Of a stretch of 28,177 nucleotides of DNA, positions 1-8,944 are shown piece by piece. The position numbers were made by a program, and so were the translations under genes. Numbering within the stretch: the stretch's first letter is position 1; every line of letters begins with the position of its first letter. The notes under the pieces were generated by a model. The model saw only the letters and a program-made list of their open reading frames with translations, made no database searches and was not told the DNA's origin. Origin of the DNA: Bacteroidota bacterium (lineage in GTDB: Bacteria > Bacteroidota > Bacteroidia > Bacteroidales > Porphyromonadaceae); NCBI GenBank assembly GCA_023388555.1, contig JAEWGA010000033.1, positions 1-28,177 on the forward strand, read 5' to 3'.

Positions 1-33
1 CCCCCTTAGGGTTAATATTGGTTTTGTAGTTGC

Positions 34-1107
34 TTATTTCAGCACTTCTTGGATTTTATCGGTCACCTCGTCGGGGTTGTGGGTACGTACCAAAATTTTT
101 CCGTCGGGTGCAATAAGAATCATTGTGGGTATTGCCAAAACTCCATAGGTTTTAGCCCCTACGCTTTCGGTGTCCAGGGGAGCTGCCCAAGTAATACCTA
201 AAGCCTCAATGGATTTAGCGTTTTCGGCAGGTTTATCCCAAGTGCCAAGGCTTAGTACGGTAAGTCCTTTAGCAGCGTATTTTTTGTTTAGTTCGGCCAG
301 GTGAGGCATAGCCATACGGCAAGGACCGCACCAAGAAGCCCAGAAGTCAATCAGGAGGTAACCACCTTCTTTACGGTAATCGGAGAGTTTGTGTTCTTCA
401 CCTTGTGCATCCTTAAATGTAAAGTCGGCGTAGTCGTTACCAGCTTGGTACTTTTGTGCGGCTTTAAGAGCATCGTAGCGGTCTTTTATCTCTTTAACCT
501 CTTGCACATGTTTGGGAGCAGCTTCGTACATAGCTAAGTACTCCTCTTCGGTTTGTGTAGGTATGGATATAAATGCGAGGGGTGCTAATGCGTTCTCCTT
601 GTTATCGGTATAGTGTTTTGTTGTTACCTCTTTTAGTTTTGCGTTAGCATCGTTCAAATACTGGTCGCGAAGTTTTGCCTTTTCTTCGTTGCTCATGGCT
701 GTATCGGCCGAAAGGTCGCGCAGTTTTTGTTTTGCTGGGCCGTATATTTCTTCCAGTTGAGGCTCAAAGGTATTGTAAATATCTACCAGGCGGCTACCTT
801 CAATGGCGTAGCCGTTAGGTGTTTCGGTTTTCTTTAGTGTTATGGTAGCAGGCTCTTGCACAAAGAGGAATTTGTTTTCACCTATTACTAAATAGCGGGG
901 GTGAATGGTATCCACTGCAGCGGTGTAAGCTATAGCCTGATTTTCCACCAGGACAGAGTCCAAGGTTTTAAAGTTTTCATCTTCAATGTAAATGTATTTA
1001 CCATTGAATTCGGTAGGAAGTTCGGAAGACACCAACTGGAACTCGGGTGACTTTTGGCAAGCGGACAGAGCTAATACAGCTCCTGCGCATAGTAGAATTC
1101 GTTTCAT
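34..1107 (-). CDS. TlpA-like thiol-disulfide oxidoreductase lipoprotein
   Basis: A predicted 357-residue exported lipoprotein of the AhpC/TSA-TlpA thioredoxin superfamily. I chose the ATG at 1107 over an in-frame ATG at 1143 because it gives a clean lipoprotein signal (charged MKR, hydrophobic stretch, LSAC with the lipid cysteine at residue 17). Residues about 25-105 resemble the DUF4369 domain that commonly precedes the thioredoxin domain in Bacteroidota. A helical, charged linker follows. The C-terminal thioredoxin fold carries the active site WCGPC at 259-263 and the cis-proline motif AIPT near residue 327. The family works in the periplasm, reducing or isomerising disulfides, often for cytochrome maturation or stress; the substrate here is unknown. 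It is separated from the upstream glycosyltransferase by about 150 bases holding a promoter-like box, so it is probably its own transcription unit. The downstream context is cut by the window edge. Confidence 0.9.
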   Translation of the reverse strand: MKRILLCAGAVLALSACQKSPEFQLVSSELPTEFNGKYIYIEDENFKTLDSVLVENQAIAYTAAVDTIHPRYLVIGENKFLFVQEPATITLKKTETPNGYAIEGSRLVDIYNTFEPQLEEIYGPAKQKLRDLSADTAMSNEEKAKLRDQYLNDANAKLKEVTTKHYTDNKENALAPLAFISIPTQTEEEYLAMYEAAPKHVQEVKEIKDRYDALKAAQKYQAGNDYADFTFKDAQGEEHKLSDYRKEGGYLLIDFWASWCGPCRMAMPHLAELNKKYAAKGLTVLSLGTWDKPAENAKSIEALGITWAAPLDTESVGAKTYGVLAIPTMILIAPDGKILVRTHNPDEVTDKIQEVLK

Positions 1108-1183
1108 TGTTAGGTATGATAGGGTTAGTTTCGTTGTTAGCAAATTGCATTAACACACACCCCTAAAAGGGTTTGCAATGGGA

Positions 1184-1191
1184 CAAATATA
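1184..1191 (-). promoter_or_regulatory. Bacteroidota -7 promoter box for the TlpA-like gene
   Basis: On the minus strand this reads TATATTTG, an exact match to the Bacteroidota -7 consensus TAnnTTTG, 76 bases before the chosen ATG at 1107. I see no good TTTG -33 box at the usual spacing, so the call rests on the -7 box alone. Confidence 0.45.
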
Positions 1192-1254
1192 GTCATTTAT
1201 ATTTAACACCTAATTGCCAAGGCTTATTATAGGGTGAAATTTAGCGGGGGACGC

Positions 1255-2202
1255 TTAATATTTAACTCGGGGGCGACCAGAAATGGCAGCCCAAATGGTT
1301 CGGCGCCTGTCTCGTGCCGAGAGTTTTCCCAAAACGCCTTTTTTCCAAAACCTAAACAAATGGCACACATTAAAATGGGGAACAGAACGAACAAGGCCGT
1401 GCATTAACTCGGCATGCTGTTTGGGCGGGAAAATATCCAAGTTGCTAATGCATTCCACAAACTCGGGGGTGATAGGGTTTGGCACCTCCAACGAACAACC
1501 ATGCATTTCCAAATAATAGGCCAGGGCCTGGCGGCGGGGAGGGATGGCATGTTCATCTTGCAAATCCAATAACCTGCACGATGTTTGTTGCGGATGCACC
1601 CGGTAATAGTATAACACCTGGGGAATATTATGGAACGTATAGTTCGGGTACAGGTTTACCCAGGCATGGTAATCCTCGGTACAAGGTGTTATAGGATATA
1701 TTTTGCCTACTTCGTCCAACACTCTACGCCGTAATACCACGGAGGGCTGCGCCATGCAGCAGGATACATAAAAGTAAAAGTCCTTATGCTCTATTGGGTA
1801 AATCATTGGTTTATTCTTTTTCCCAAACTTCTGCCCAAAAGTTCCACACACATCCACATAGGGATGTTCTTCCATGTACCCTATTTGTATTTCCAGTTTT
1901 TGGGGGTGGTAATAGTCGTCGGCATCTACGATGGCTATATAGTCACCATTGGTTAAAGCGTTAGCTCGGTTTTTAGCACCAGCATGCCCCAAGTTCTTAG
2001 GATTAGTGTATACCTTAAGCCAGGAGTGTTGTGCGGCATAGGCGTGCAAGGCGGCTTCGTGAGGGTAGTCGGGACGGTCTATTACCAAGAAAGCATTGAA
2101 GTTTCGGTAGGTTTGGCTATCAATAGAGTCCAAACATTGTATAACCCATTCTAACTCTTCATTGTAACATGTGATAGCAAATGAAACAAGGGGATTTTTC
2201 AT
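1255..2202 (-). CDS. Glycosyltransferase family 2
   Basis: A complete 315-residue GT-A fold glycosyltransferase of family 2. The N-terminus has the typical beta-strand opening SFAITCYNEE (residues 7-16), and the metal- and nucleotide-sugar-binding motif VDADD is at residues 92-96. It transfers a sugar from a nucleotide-sugar donor in the cytoplasm, probably during surface glycan or lipopolysaccharide assembly; donor and acceptor cannot be read from the sequence. There are no transmembrane segments. It follows a GT4 glycosyltransferase by 26 bases on the same strand, so the two are probably co-transcribed and may act on the same glycan. No wzx, wzy or nucleotide-sugar synthesis genes are nearby, so this is a two-gene glycosylation pair rather than a full polysaccharide locus. 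Confidence 0.88.
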   Translation of the reverse strand: MKNPLVSFAITCYNEELEWVIQCLDSIDSQTYRNFNAFLVIDRPDYPHEAALHAYAAQHSWLKVYTNPKNLGHAGAKNRANALTNGDYIAIVDADDYYHPQKLEIQIGYMEEHPYVDVCGTFGQKFGKKNKPMIYPIEHKDFYFYVSCCMAQPSVVLRRRVLDEVGKIYPITPCTEDYHAWVNLYPNYTFHNIPQVLYYYRVHPQQTSCRLLDLQDEHAIPPRRQALAYYLEMHGCSLEVPNPITPEFVECISNLDIFPPKQHAELMHGLVRSVPHFNVCHLFRFWKKGVLGKLSARDRRRTIWAAISGRPRVKY

Positions 2203-2228
2203 AGGATTACTAACTTAAATAACTGGGT

Positions 2229-3416
2229 TTAATGCATCTGACAATGGGGTTTGGATAGGAGGCGTTGGTATACCTGCATCATCTCCTGTGCCAGTAGGTT
2301 AGGATTAAAGCGCTGAGCGTACAGTTTTCCTTTTTCTTTCATTTGTATTCTCAGGTGGGGATTTTGTAAAACAGCCTCCAAGCTACAAGCCAAGGAGCGG
2401 GCATCCAAAGGGTTGCAGTATAGGCTGTATTCCCCTCCCGCCTCTTCCAAACAACTACCTTTAGCGGCAACCACTGGTACGCCTACGGTTAGCGCCTCTA
2501 ATACAGGTATTCCAAAGCCTTCGAACACCGAAGGGTACACAAACACCTCGGCAGCAGCGTAAAGGGCAGGTAGGTGGAGGGTAGGAACACCTTTTAGCCA
2601 GTGTACCCTTGGGGCAACGCCTAACGCTTGCGCCTCGGCTTGTACTTCCTGTGCATAGGGGGTTGCACGGCCAACAATAACCAAGTGGATATTTTTATCG
2701 GGCAGTGCCGAGAGGGCCTGCACAATTAGCTTTGCATTTTTCCGTTTCTCCACAGTGCCAACATTCAGCATATAGCGGAAGTTAAGCCCATATTTTCTAC
2801 GTATATTCTCTTTTTCCTGGTCCGAGGGGGAGACTTGGAAAATAGGATTACAGCTTTGGTATACTACGCTTATTTTATTGGAAGGCACGTTGTAGAAGTC
2901 CACCAAATCCTTTTTTGTTTGCTCGCTCACAGCAACAATATGTGAGGCTAATTGGCAAGATCTTCGGTATTTGTACCTGTACATTTGTACATCCAGCCAG
3001 CCATAGGTTTCGGGGTAGCGTTCATAAATGAGGTCGTGCATAGTGAGTACCGATGGTATTCCTGCCGAAGCTATGCAGTAAGGAAGCTCGTTGGAAAGGC
3101 CATGAAACAGTTGCACTCCACTACTTGCCAAAAGGCGGGGCACCTTAACATTCCGGTAATATACAGCACAGAGGGGGCACTTCCCGCGCCCCTTTCCCCA
3201 GTGCCATTGTAGCTGGGGGTAAGAGAGTAAGGTGCTATAAAGCTCTTGGTTGCCGTAATTATAACTATACAAGTGCAGTGGCATTGTAGGGTATTGTTGT
3301 GCCAAACCTTGCACAAGTCCACGGGCATAGTTCCCTAAGCCTGTTGCGTTGTTGGTGATGCGTTTGGCATCGTACCCTATGCGGGGGTAATCATTTCTTT
3401 TTTCGGGTGCGTTCAC
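2229..3416 (-). CDS. Glycosyltransferase family 4 (GT-B, mannosyltransferase-like)
   Basis: A 395-residue GT-B glycosyltransferase. The N-terminal acceptor domain begins RIGYDAKRI with a glycine-rich GLGNYAR at residues 26-32. The C-terminal donor domain has GTVEKRKN at 220-227 and the family-4 EX7E signature EGFGIPVLE at 299-307. Members of this subfamily add mannose or related sugars to lipid-linked glycans on the cytoplasmic face of the membrane; specificity is not visible here. The only plausible ATG (3416) overlaps the 3' end of the upstream ygiQ-like gene by 26 bases, which supports co-transcription and possibly translational coupling. The downstream GT2 gene is 26 bases away. Confidence 0.88.
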   Translation of the reverse strand: MNAPEKRNDYPRIGYDAKRITNNATGLGNYARGLVQGLAQQYPTMPLHLYSYNYGNQELYSTLLSYPQLQWHWGKGRGKCPLCAVYYRNVKVPRLLASSGVQLFHGLSNELPYCIASAGIPSVLTMHDLIYERYPETYGWLDVQMYRYKYRRSCQLASHIVAVSEQTKKDLVDFYNVPSNKISVVYQSCNPIFQVSPSDQEKENIRRKYGLNFRYMLNVGTVEKRKNAKLIVQALSALPDKNIHLVIVGRATPYAQEVQAEAQALGVAPRVHWLKGVPTLHLPALYAAAEVFVYPSVFEGFGIPVLEALTVGVPVVAAKGSCLEEAGGEYSLYCNPLDARSLACSLEAVLQNPHLRIQMKEKGKLYAQRFNPNLLAQEMMQVYQRLLSKPHCQMH

Positions 3417-5280
3417 GGCTCAAAGTGGTTGTAGGTTTAGGGCGTGCTGGTTTCCCAAATAAAGGCTCCAAAAGGTCGGGACGCTGAATACGCCGAAGCG
3501 ACTGCTGTATATTTCTTCTCTCCTCTTTTTTATGCCAAAAGAAGTATTGGCGCTGGCGTTCTTTATCCTGCTTGGTTTTGGCCACGTATACTGGTTGCAA
3601 TGTATAGGGGTGATATCCGCTGTAATAAATAACGGTAGCCACCGTCATAGGTGTGGGGGTAAAGTCCTGTACCTGCTCCAGCTTAAAATCCAACGAGCGT
3701 GTAATAACGGCAAGCTCGGCCATATCCTCTTCGGTACACCCTGGGTGGGAGGAAATAAAGTAGGGTATCAGTTGCTGGCGTAGGCCGGCTTTTTTGTTAA
3801 TGCGGTCGAAGGTAGCCTTAAACTTATGGAACAGTGCAAATGTAGGCTTCCGCATTTGTGCCAGCACCCGTGCCGAAGTATGCTCTGGTGCCACCTTAAG
3901 GCGTCCCGACACATGGTGGGTTATCACCTCGTGAGTATAGGCTTCGGCGGCTTTACACAGAGCGGGGTCTTTATAGGGATGCATTAGGAGGTCGTACCTT
4001 ATTCCGCTCCCAATAAAGCTCTTTTTAACTTGAGGTAAGGCATCTACAGCTTGGTACACCTTCATCAGGGGAGTATGGTCGGCCCAGAGATTAGGGCATA
4101 TATTGGGGTCGATGCACGAGGGACGCAAACATTTAGCGCAGGCCTTAAGGTTTTTCCCTTTCATTTGGTACATATTGGCCGAAGGTCCACCTAAGTCGCT
4201 AATGTAGCCTTTAAAGTCGTCCATTTGGCAAACCGCCTTTGCTTCTTGCAGGACACTTGGGAGGCTACGGGACACGATAAACTTACCCTGGTGTGCCGAT
4301 ATAGTACAAAAAGCACAACCACCAAAACAGCCCCGGTGCAACGTTATGGAGTGGCGTATCATTTCGTACGCCGGAATTGTTTTGCCTTTGTAGCGGGGGT
4401 GCGGTTTTCGGGTATAGGGCAAAGCGTACACGGCATCCAGTTCTTCCGTTGTCATTAATGGTTGCGGTGGGTTCACCACAATACATTGGTGGCCACAGCG
4501 CTGCACAATTCTACGGGCATGCAGGGCGTTACTCTGCTCCTCGATATGGCGGAAGTTGGCTGCGTATTTCTTTTTATCCTTTAAACACTCTTCGTGGCTG
4601 TACAACTCAATATCATTGGGTTCGGGGCGGTAATCATTGTAAGGTATTGCATAGGCTATTTGTGGGGTATCTCTTATTTCGGCTACCGAATAGCCTTGGC
4701 TTAACTTATCGGCCAATTGGGTAACGGTTTGTTCGCCCATGCCGTACGAAATAATATCGGCTTGTGTGGTTACCGATAGGCCAGGCAGTAGCTTGTCTTG
4801 CCAATAGTCGTAATGAGTCAGCCTACGCAACGAGGCTTCTATTCCGCCCATTATAATAGGGACATCGGGGTATAGTTTCCGAAGGATATCGGTATACACG
4901 CTCGAGGGGTAATCGGGGCGCATATCATTTCTTCCATCGGGGGTATAGGCATCTTGGCTGCGCAGCCTTCTTGCTGCCGTGTAACGGTTCACCATGGAAT
5001 CCATAGCTCCGGGCGAAACTCCAAAAAATAGGCGTGGGCGCCCCAGCTTACGAAAGTCCCTTAGGTCGTCGCGCCAATTAGGCTGAGGCACTATGGCCAC
5101 CTTATAACCTTTTGCAGCTAACACTCTGCCAATAACAGCAGCGCCAAAGGCGGGGTGGTCCACATAAGCGTCACCCGAGAAAAGTATCACATCCAGCTCC
5201 TCCCACCCTCTTGCTTCCACTTCTTTTTTGGAGGTAGGCAACCACAGTGTAAAGTCTGCTGCTTTCAAAGGCATTGGCAC
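3391..5280 (-). CDS. ygiQ: YgiQ family radical SAM protein
   Basis: A 629-residue protein of the UPF0313/YgiQ radical SAM family. The N-terminal region (about residues 28-200) is the family-specific domain with VILFSGDAYVDHPAFG. The radical SAM [4Fe-4S] cluster motif CFGGCAFC lies at residues 318-325 (Cys318, Cys322, Cys325). A second cysteine group follows about 60-80 residues later (CAKCLRPSC...CPN), as is usual for the family. The C-terminus is a basic, Arg/Lys-rich tail. The family is widespread and conserved, but its reaction is not established. Its start lies 6 bases after the stop of the ComM-like gene, so it is within the same operon. Length matches the family and the gene looks intact. 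Confidence 0.92.
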   Translation of the reverse strand: MPMPLKAADFTLWLPTSKKEVEARGWEELDVILFSGDAYVDHPAFGAAVIGRVLAAKGYKVAIVPQPNWRDDLRDFRKLGRPRLFFGVSPGAMDSMVNRYTAARRLRSQDAYTPDGRNDMRPDYPSSVYTDILRKLYPDVPIIMGGIEASLRRLTHYDYWQDKLLPGLSVTTQADIISYGMGEQTVTQLADKLSQGYSVAEIRDTPQIAYAIPYNDYRPEPNDIELYSHEECLKDKKKYAANFRHIEEQSNALHARRIVQRCGHQCIVVNPPQPLMTTEELDAVYALPYTRKPHPRYKGKTIPAYEMIRHSITLHRGCFGGCAFCTISAHQGKFIVSRSLPSVLQEAKAVCQMDDFKGYISDLGGPSANMYQMKGKNLKACAKCLRPSCIDPNICPNLWADHTPLMKVYQAVDALPQVKKSFIGSGIRYDLLMHPYKDPALCKAAEAYTHEVITHHVSGRLKVAPEHTSARVLAQMRKPTFALFHKFKATFDRINKKAGLRQQLIPYFISSHPGCTEEDMAELAVITRSLDFKLEQVQDFTPTPMTVATVIYYSGYHPYTLQPVYVAKTKQDKERQRQYFFWHKKEERRNIQQSLRRIQRPDLLEPLFGKPARPKPTTTLSRERTRKKK

Positions 5281-5286
5281 AAGGGG

Positions 5287-6927
5287 TTATAGGGGTTGTC
5301 CCCAGCTATCGCGGTCCAATTTACGGTATCCTACGGCCTCGGCCACGTGCTGCACCAGCACCTCGGGGCTACCAGCCAAGTCGGCTATAGTTCGGCTTAC
5401 TTTTAGTATACGGTCGTAGGCTCGGGCCGAGAGTGCAAACTTCTCCATAGCCATTTTCAGGCAGTCCAGTCCTTGCTTGTCTACCCGCACATAACGTTGC
5501 AACATGGCAGGCGTCATTTGCGCGTTGGCATAAATATGGGGTTCCCGGGCAAAGCGTTCGCGTTGCATAGCACGGGCTTTCAGCACCCTTTCCCTAATAG
5601 CGCTACTGGGCTCGCCCTTTTGTTTACTGGAGAGCGCCTCAAACGGTACGGGGATAATTTCGCACTGTATATCTATACGGTCCAACAGGGGGCCCGATAT
5701 TCGTCCCAAATAACTCAGGACTTGGTGAGGCAAACACTTACATTTTTTTTGCGGGTTGTTATAATGCCCGCAAGGGCACGGGTTCATAGAGGCAACCAGC
5801 ATGAACGAGGCCGGATAGGTTACCGACATCTTGGCACGCGAAACGGTAATAACCCTATCCTCCAAGGGTTGACGGAGCACTTCCAGTACCACTCGTGGGA
5901 ACTCGGGCAGCTCGTCCAGGAAAAGAACACCGTTATGGCACAAACTTATCTCGCCAGGCTTGGGTGTAGAGCCTCCTCCTACCATGGCAACAGCGGACAA
6001 GCTATGGTGTGGTGCTCGGAAGGGACGTTGGTACAATAGCGAGGTATCGGTCCCTAACTCTCCAGCTACCGAGTGAACCATAGTGGTTTCTAACGACTCC
6101 TCCAAGGTTAGCGGCGGCAAAATGGTAGATACCCTTTTTGCCATCATGGACTTACCGCTTCCTGGCGGGCCTATCATAAGGATGTTGTGCATACCTGCAG
6201 CAGCTATTTCCAACGCTCGCTTAACGCTTTCTTGGCCTTTCACATCGGCAAAATCCAGATCCGCCTCGGAAAGTTCGGCATGCATTGTTTGGTAAAAGTC
6301 CCCTGGCACAAAGTGTTCCAATGCATTTTCTTGCCCCTTAAAAAAGTCTATTACGCTTTTAAGGGTTTTAGCCCCGTATACCCTAATACCTTCTACCACA
6401 GCAGCCTCCCTTGCATTTGCGTAAGGTACAACAAGGTTTTGGAAACCCTCCTTAGCTGCTAATACAGCCATAGGCAATACCCCTTTTATGGGGCGTATTG
6501 TGCCATCCAACGACAACTCGCCCATAATCATAGTGGTTTGGGGTACATCCACAACGCCTAACGACATAAGCATTGCTACCGCAATAGGTAGGTCGTAAGC
6601 GGCACCCTCCTTCTTCACATCGGCAGGTGCCATATTTATGGTATAACGGCCTATGGGGTAATGCATCCCGGACTGCTGTATAGCTGCTATTATGCGCTGA
6701 TGGCTCTCCTTAACCGCTGCATCGGGCAACCCCACAAGGGTGAACGAGGCACCGCGGCCTGCCACACACTCTATACTTACCAAAATACCCTTAACACCTA
6801 ACACGGCGGCAGCCGATACGCTACAAAACTTGCACTCCTTATCCAAGGGCTTTGGGCTATTGGCGCTATTGTGGTTATTTACCGAGTTCTCTCCTGGGAG
6901 TAGGTTAGCTCCTTCGTAATCCATCAT
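5287..6927 (-). CDS. comM: YifB/ComM family Mg-chelatase-like AAA+ ATPase
   Basis: A 546-residue AAA+ protein of the YifB/ComM family. An N-terminal ChlI-like domain (about residues 37-165, with LVGLPDAAVKES and the INMAPADVKKEG segment) precedes the ATPase. Walker A is GPPGSGKS at 253-260 and Walker B VLFLDE at 334-339. A cysteine cluster follows (Cys384, 386, 396, 398), and then a Mg-chelatase C-terminal domain. In naturally transformable bacteria ComM is a hexameric helicase that promotes branch migration while incoming DNA is integrated; a role in DNA uptake here is inference. The first about 36 residues are an Asn/Ser-rich extension not typical of the family, so the real start could be internal. 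It starts 10 bases after the upstream lipoprotein gene. Confidence 0.9.
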   Translation of the reverse strand: MMDYEGANLLPGENSVNNHNSANSPKPLDKECKFCSVSAAAVLGVKGILVSIECVAGRGASFTLVGLPDAAVKESHQRIIAAIQQSGMHYPIGRYTINMAPADVKKEGAAYDLPIAVAMLMSLGVVDVPQTTMIMGELSLDGTIRPIKGVLPMAVLAAKEGFQNLVVPYANAREAAVVEGIRVYGAKTLKSVIDFFKGQENALEHFVPGDFYQTMHAELSEADLDFADVKGQESVKRALEIAAAGMHNILMIGPPGSGKSMMAKRVSTILPPLTLEESLETTMVHSVAGELGTDTSLLYQRPFRAPHHSLSAVAMVGGGSTPKPGEISLCHNGVLFLDELPEFPRVVLEVLRQPLEDRVITVSRAKMSVTYPASFMLVASMNPCPCGHYNNPQKKCKCLPHQVLSYLGRISGPLLDRIDIQCEIIPVPFEALSSKQKGEPSSAIRERVLKARAMQRERFAREPHIYANAQMTPAMLQRYVRVDKQGLDCLKMAMEKFALSARAYDRILKVSRTIADLAGSPEVLVQHVAEAVGYRKLDRDSWGQPL

Positions 6928-6937
6928 GTCGCAAGGC

Positions 6938-7963
6938 TTATTTGTTGTGGTGTTTAGGACGGAAGTAGTTTATAGCTTCCGAACGGAGGTGTGTACGTTT
7001 GGCAACAGCCCCCAAGCTGTCCAGTGCAATATATAAAGGTAGGTGGGTGGTGCCCAGCTCGGAGACAATAGAGGAGGCTTTCCCAGTATCGTCCAAGAGG
7101 TAGTAATGTTTTTGTTCTAGTTTTTTGTCCTTCTTCACAGGCAATTTGTTAAGCAAGGGGAAAAGGGTGTAGGTAACTACACGCAGGGAGTCCAGCGTTC
7201 TAAGGTCTTTTCCATATTGTACTTTGGCCACACTATCCATTCCTGGCGGCTCTACCAACAGCAATGCCCGTTTGGTATCCATAACTAACTCGGCAGGGTA
7301 TATATGCTTGCGTTTCTTCTCCTGTGTGGGGAAGGTTACACCCAGGTAGCCCCCTTCTTTTCCCTTTGTAATGGCGGGGGGAATACCAAATATGTTGGAC
7401 ATGGTGGTGTACTGCTCGTAGTTACCTTGTAGTATGCTATCCACGCAAACATGCAGCAGGGAGTCGGTTTCAAACCATCGGCTATCGGCGGCATATAAGA
7501 ATCCGGTTCGGGTATGCCCGTAGGTTCGGAAGGTTGCCAGGAGGGAGTCTGGGCGTTCCGTTTTTTTCGGCAACGAGTCTGGCAACAAAAGGTAGTACAT
7601 TTGTCGCACCACCTCTGCTTGGTCTATCCCTTTCAGCACATCCGTTTTCCCTACGCCTAATTCCACCTGCAGGTTACCCTCCGAGGGGAACAAAGCCAAC
7701 CAAACCCTCCCGTTAGGTTTGCGGAACAGCAAGGCGTCCACGGTATCCCTATCCCATGCACACTGGTAACTCACTTGGCCTTTTTGTACTGGCAAAGTAT
7801 CGCACGTAATATTTTTTTGCCCATAGGTTTCCAGGTACACGCAGGAGTCGGAAGGCAGGGCACGGAATTGCACCTGCAGGCCATCCGTTTCGGACTTGTC
7901 ACCACAAGACCATGTGGCAATAAGAAATAAGAAGTAAGTTAAGTATTGGGGTATTCCTTTCAT
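6938..7963 (-). CDS. Lipoprotein, degenerate DUF4369/thioredoxin-like protein
   Basis: A 341-residue predicted lipoprotein (signal with TWSC, lipid Cys20). The N-terminal about 100 residues have the alternating-strand pattern seen in DUF4369 domains (short strands, SDSCVYLETYG, KGQVSYQC). The C-terminal part has a layout like the end of thioredoxin-fold proteins: a helix (SIVSELGTT), a Pro-containing strand (HLPLYIALD) and a turn (SLGAVAKR) matching the cis-Pro region of TlpA-like proteins. No CXXC active site is present, so it is probably not a redox enzyme. It sits between the small membrane protein gene (34 bases upstream) and comM (10 bases downstream). Function is unknown. The thioredoxin-fold reading is my inference from pattern, not from a clear motif. 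Confidence 0.75.
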   Translation of the reverse strand: MKGIPQYLTYFLFLIATWSCGDKSETDGLQVQFRALPSDSCVYLETYGQKNITCDTLPVQKGQVSYQCAWDRDTVDALLFRKPNGRVWLALFPSEGNLQVELGVGKTDVLKGIDQAEVVRQMYYLLLPDSLPKKTERPDSLLATFRTYGHTRTGFLYAADSRWFETDSLLHVCVDSILQGNYEQYTTMSNIFGIPPAITKGKEGGYLGVTFPTQEKKRKHIYPAELVMDTKRALLLVEPPGMDSVAKVQYGKDLRTLDSLRVVTYTLFPLLNKLPVKKDKKLEQKHYYLLDDTGKASSIVSELGTTHLPLYIALDSLGAVAKRTHLRSEAINYFRPKHHNK

Positions 7964-7997
7964 ACGCTTGCTATGCTATGTACAACAACCCTACACG

Positions 7998-8246
7998 TTA
8001 TTTATTAGGCAGAGCCAACACCCCTAATGGGTCCAACAATCCCAACAAGCCACATGCCAACAGCAGTACGCCCAATAAGGTGTAAAAAAGGCGTACACCA
8101 GTAGCCCCCCACATGCGTCGGAGCCACGATGTTCCACCACTGGAATTTAGCCAATGCGGAAAAAAAACACCCAACAACAAAGCCAATACACCAGGGAGTA
8201 CCAACATCAGCACAATAGAAAACCGGACGATTGCAGTAGGCGACAT
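7998..8246 (-). CDS. Small two-helix membrane protein, unknown function
   Basis: An 82-residue protein dominated by two hydrophobic segments (about residues 7-28 and 52-74) joined by a short loop with WLNSSGGTSWLRRMWG, so it is predicted to span the inner membrane twice. I do not recognise a named family. Support for it being real comes from its position 18 bases after tsaE and 34 bases before the next gene on the same strand, and from an amino-acid composition typical of a membrane protein. The start ATG at 8246 is the first in frame. Nothing in the sequence shows a substrate or partner. Confidence 0.65.
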   Translation of the reverse strand: MSPTAIVRFSIVLMLVLPGVLALLLGVFFPHWLNSSGGTSWLRRMWGATGVRLFYTLLGVLLLACGLLGLLDPLGVLALPNK

Positions 8247-8264
8247 ACCAACAGTAACTTGTAG

Positions 8265-8684
8265 TTATGTAGCTTGTAGTGTTCGGGTGTGGTTATCCAC
8301 CACAGCTATACGAATAACAACGGCGTCCGCTGGTAGTATTTCCTCCAACACTTCGGGCCACTCTACAAAACAGGGAGAGCCACTCTCCAGGTACTCTTCG
8401 GCACCCATAGCATAGGCATCGGCCAACGTATCCAGCCGGTAACAGTCGAAATGATAAATACTCCCCTTATTACCATGGTACTCATTAACAATGGCAAACG
8501 TGGGGCTGGCGGTATCTTCATTTACCCCCAACAAGGCACATAAGGCTTTAATAAGGGTTGTTTTACCCGCCCCCATAGGAGCATAAAACGCCCATACGGG
8601 ACGGTTCCCATAACGCGCCAACAGTTCCTTGGCCACGGCAGGTAGCTCGGCCTCGGTGTATTTTATATCATATGTTTTACTCAT
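8265..8684 (-). CDS. tsaE: tRNA threonylcarbamoyladenosine biosynthesis ATPase TsaE
   Basis: A 139-residue P-loop ATPase of the TsaE (YjeE) family. TsaE works with TsaB and TsaD to make the t6A modification at position 37 of ANN-decoding tRNAs. The P-loop APMGAGKT is at residues 35-42, the family motif SPTF at 60-63, the Walker B-like strand with HFDCYRL at 78-84 and the EW pair at 108-109. I set the start at the ATG at 8684; a longer frame from 8792 would add 36 low-complexity residues absent from the family. It appears to be the first gene of the long minus-strand operon and is preceded by a -7 box at 8739-8746. Confidence 0.93.
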   Translation of the reverse strand: MSKTYDIKYTEAELPAVAKELLARYGNRPVWAFYAPMGAGKTTLIKALCALLGVNEDTASPTFAIVNEYHGNKGSIYHFDCYRLDTLADAYAMGAEEYLESGSPCFVEWPEVLEEILPADAVVIRIAVVDNHTRTLQAT

Positions 8685-8738
8685 GTATGCAATCCTGTTC
8701 CTGAAAAAGAAAAAAGGAGGGGCAATTTTTCCCCCAGA

Positions 8739-8746
8739 CAAATATA
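8739..8746 (-). promoter_or_regulatory. Bacteroidota -7 promoter box upstream of tsaE
   Basis: The minus strand reads TATATTTG, a full match to TAnnTTTG, 55 bases before the tsaE ATG. It supports the start at 8684, because the longer frame from 8792 would place the promoter inside the coding region. No clear -33 box at standard spacing was seen. Confidence 0.45.
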
Positions 8747-8898
8747 ACGAATTTGGGGGGCAACACATATACACAAACAGAAACAAGAGCAATATATGTA
8801 GGCTTAAAACTCACGAGGCCACACAGAAAACGCTAACAGCACACAAAAAAAAAGAAGCACACACCCTGCAAAGAGGCCTTTTATCCGTTAAAACCTTT

Positions 8899-8906
8899 TA
8901 TCTTTG
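8899..8906 (+). promoter_or_regulatory. Bacteroidota -7 promoter box upstream of the TPR/PD40 gene
   Basis: The plus strand reads TATCTTTG, matching TAnnTTTG exactly, 38 bases before the ATG at 8945. An A/T-rich stretch precedes it. It would drive the four-gene plus-strand operon that ends at the terminator at 12781-12824. Confidence 0.5.
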
Positions 8907-8944
8907 AGTATAGCAGACTTATTATATAGCTAACTTACTGGCCT

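Noticed and set aside
5473..6039. 188-residue plus-strand frame opposite comM
   Set aside because: It lies wholly within the conserved ATPase coding region on the other strand and shows no recognisable domain.
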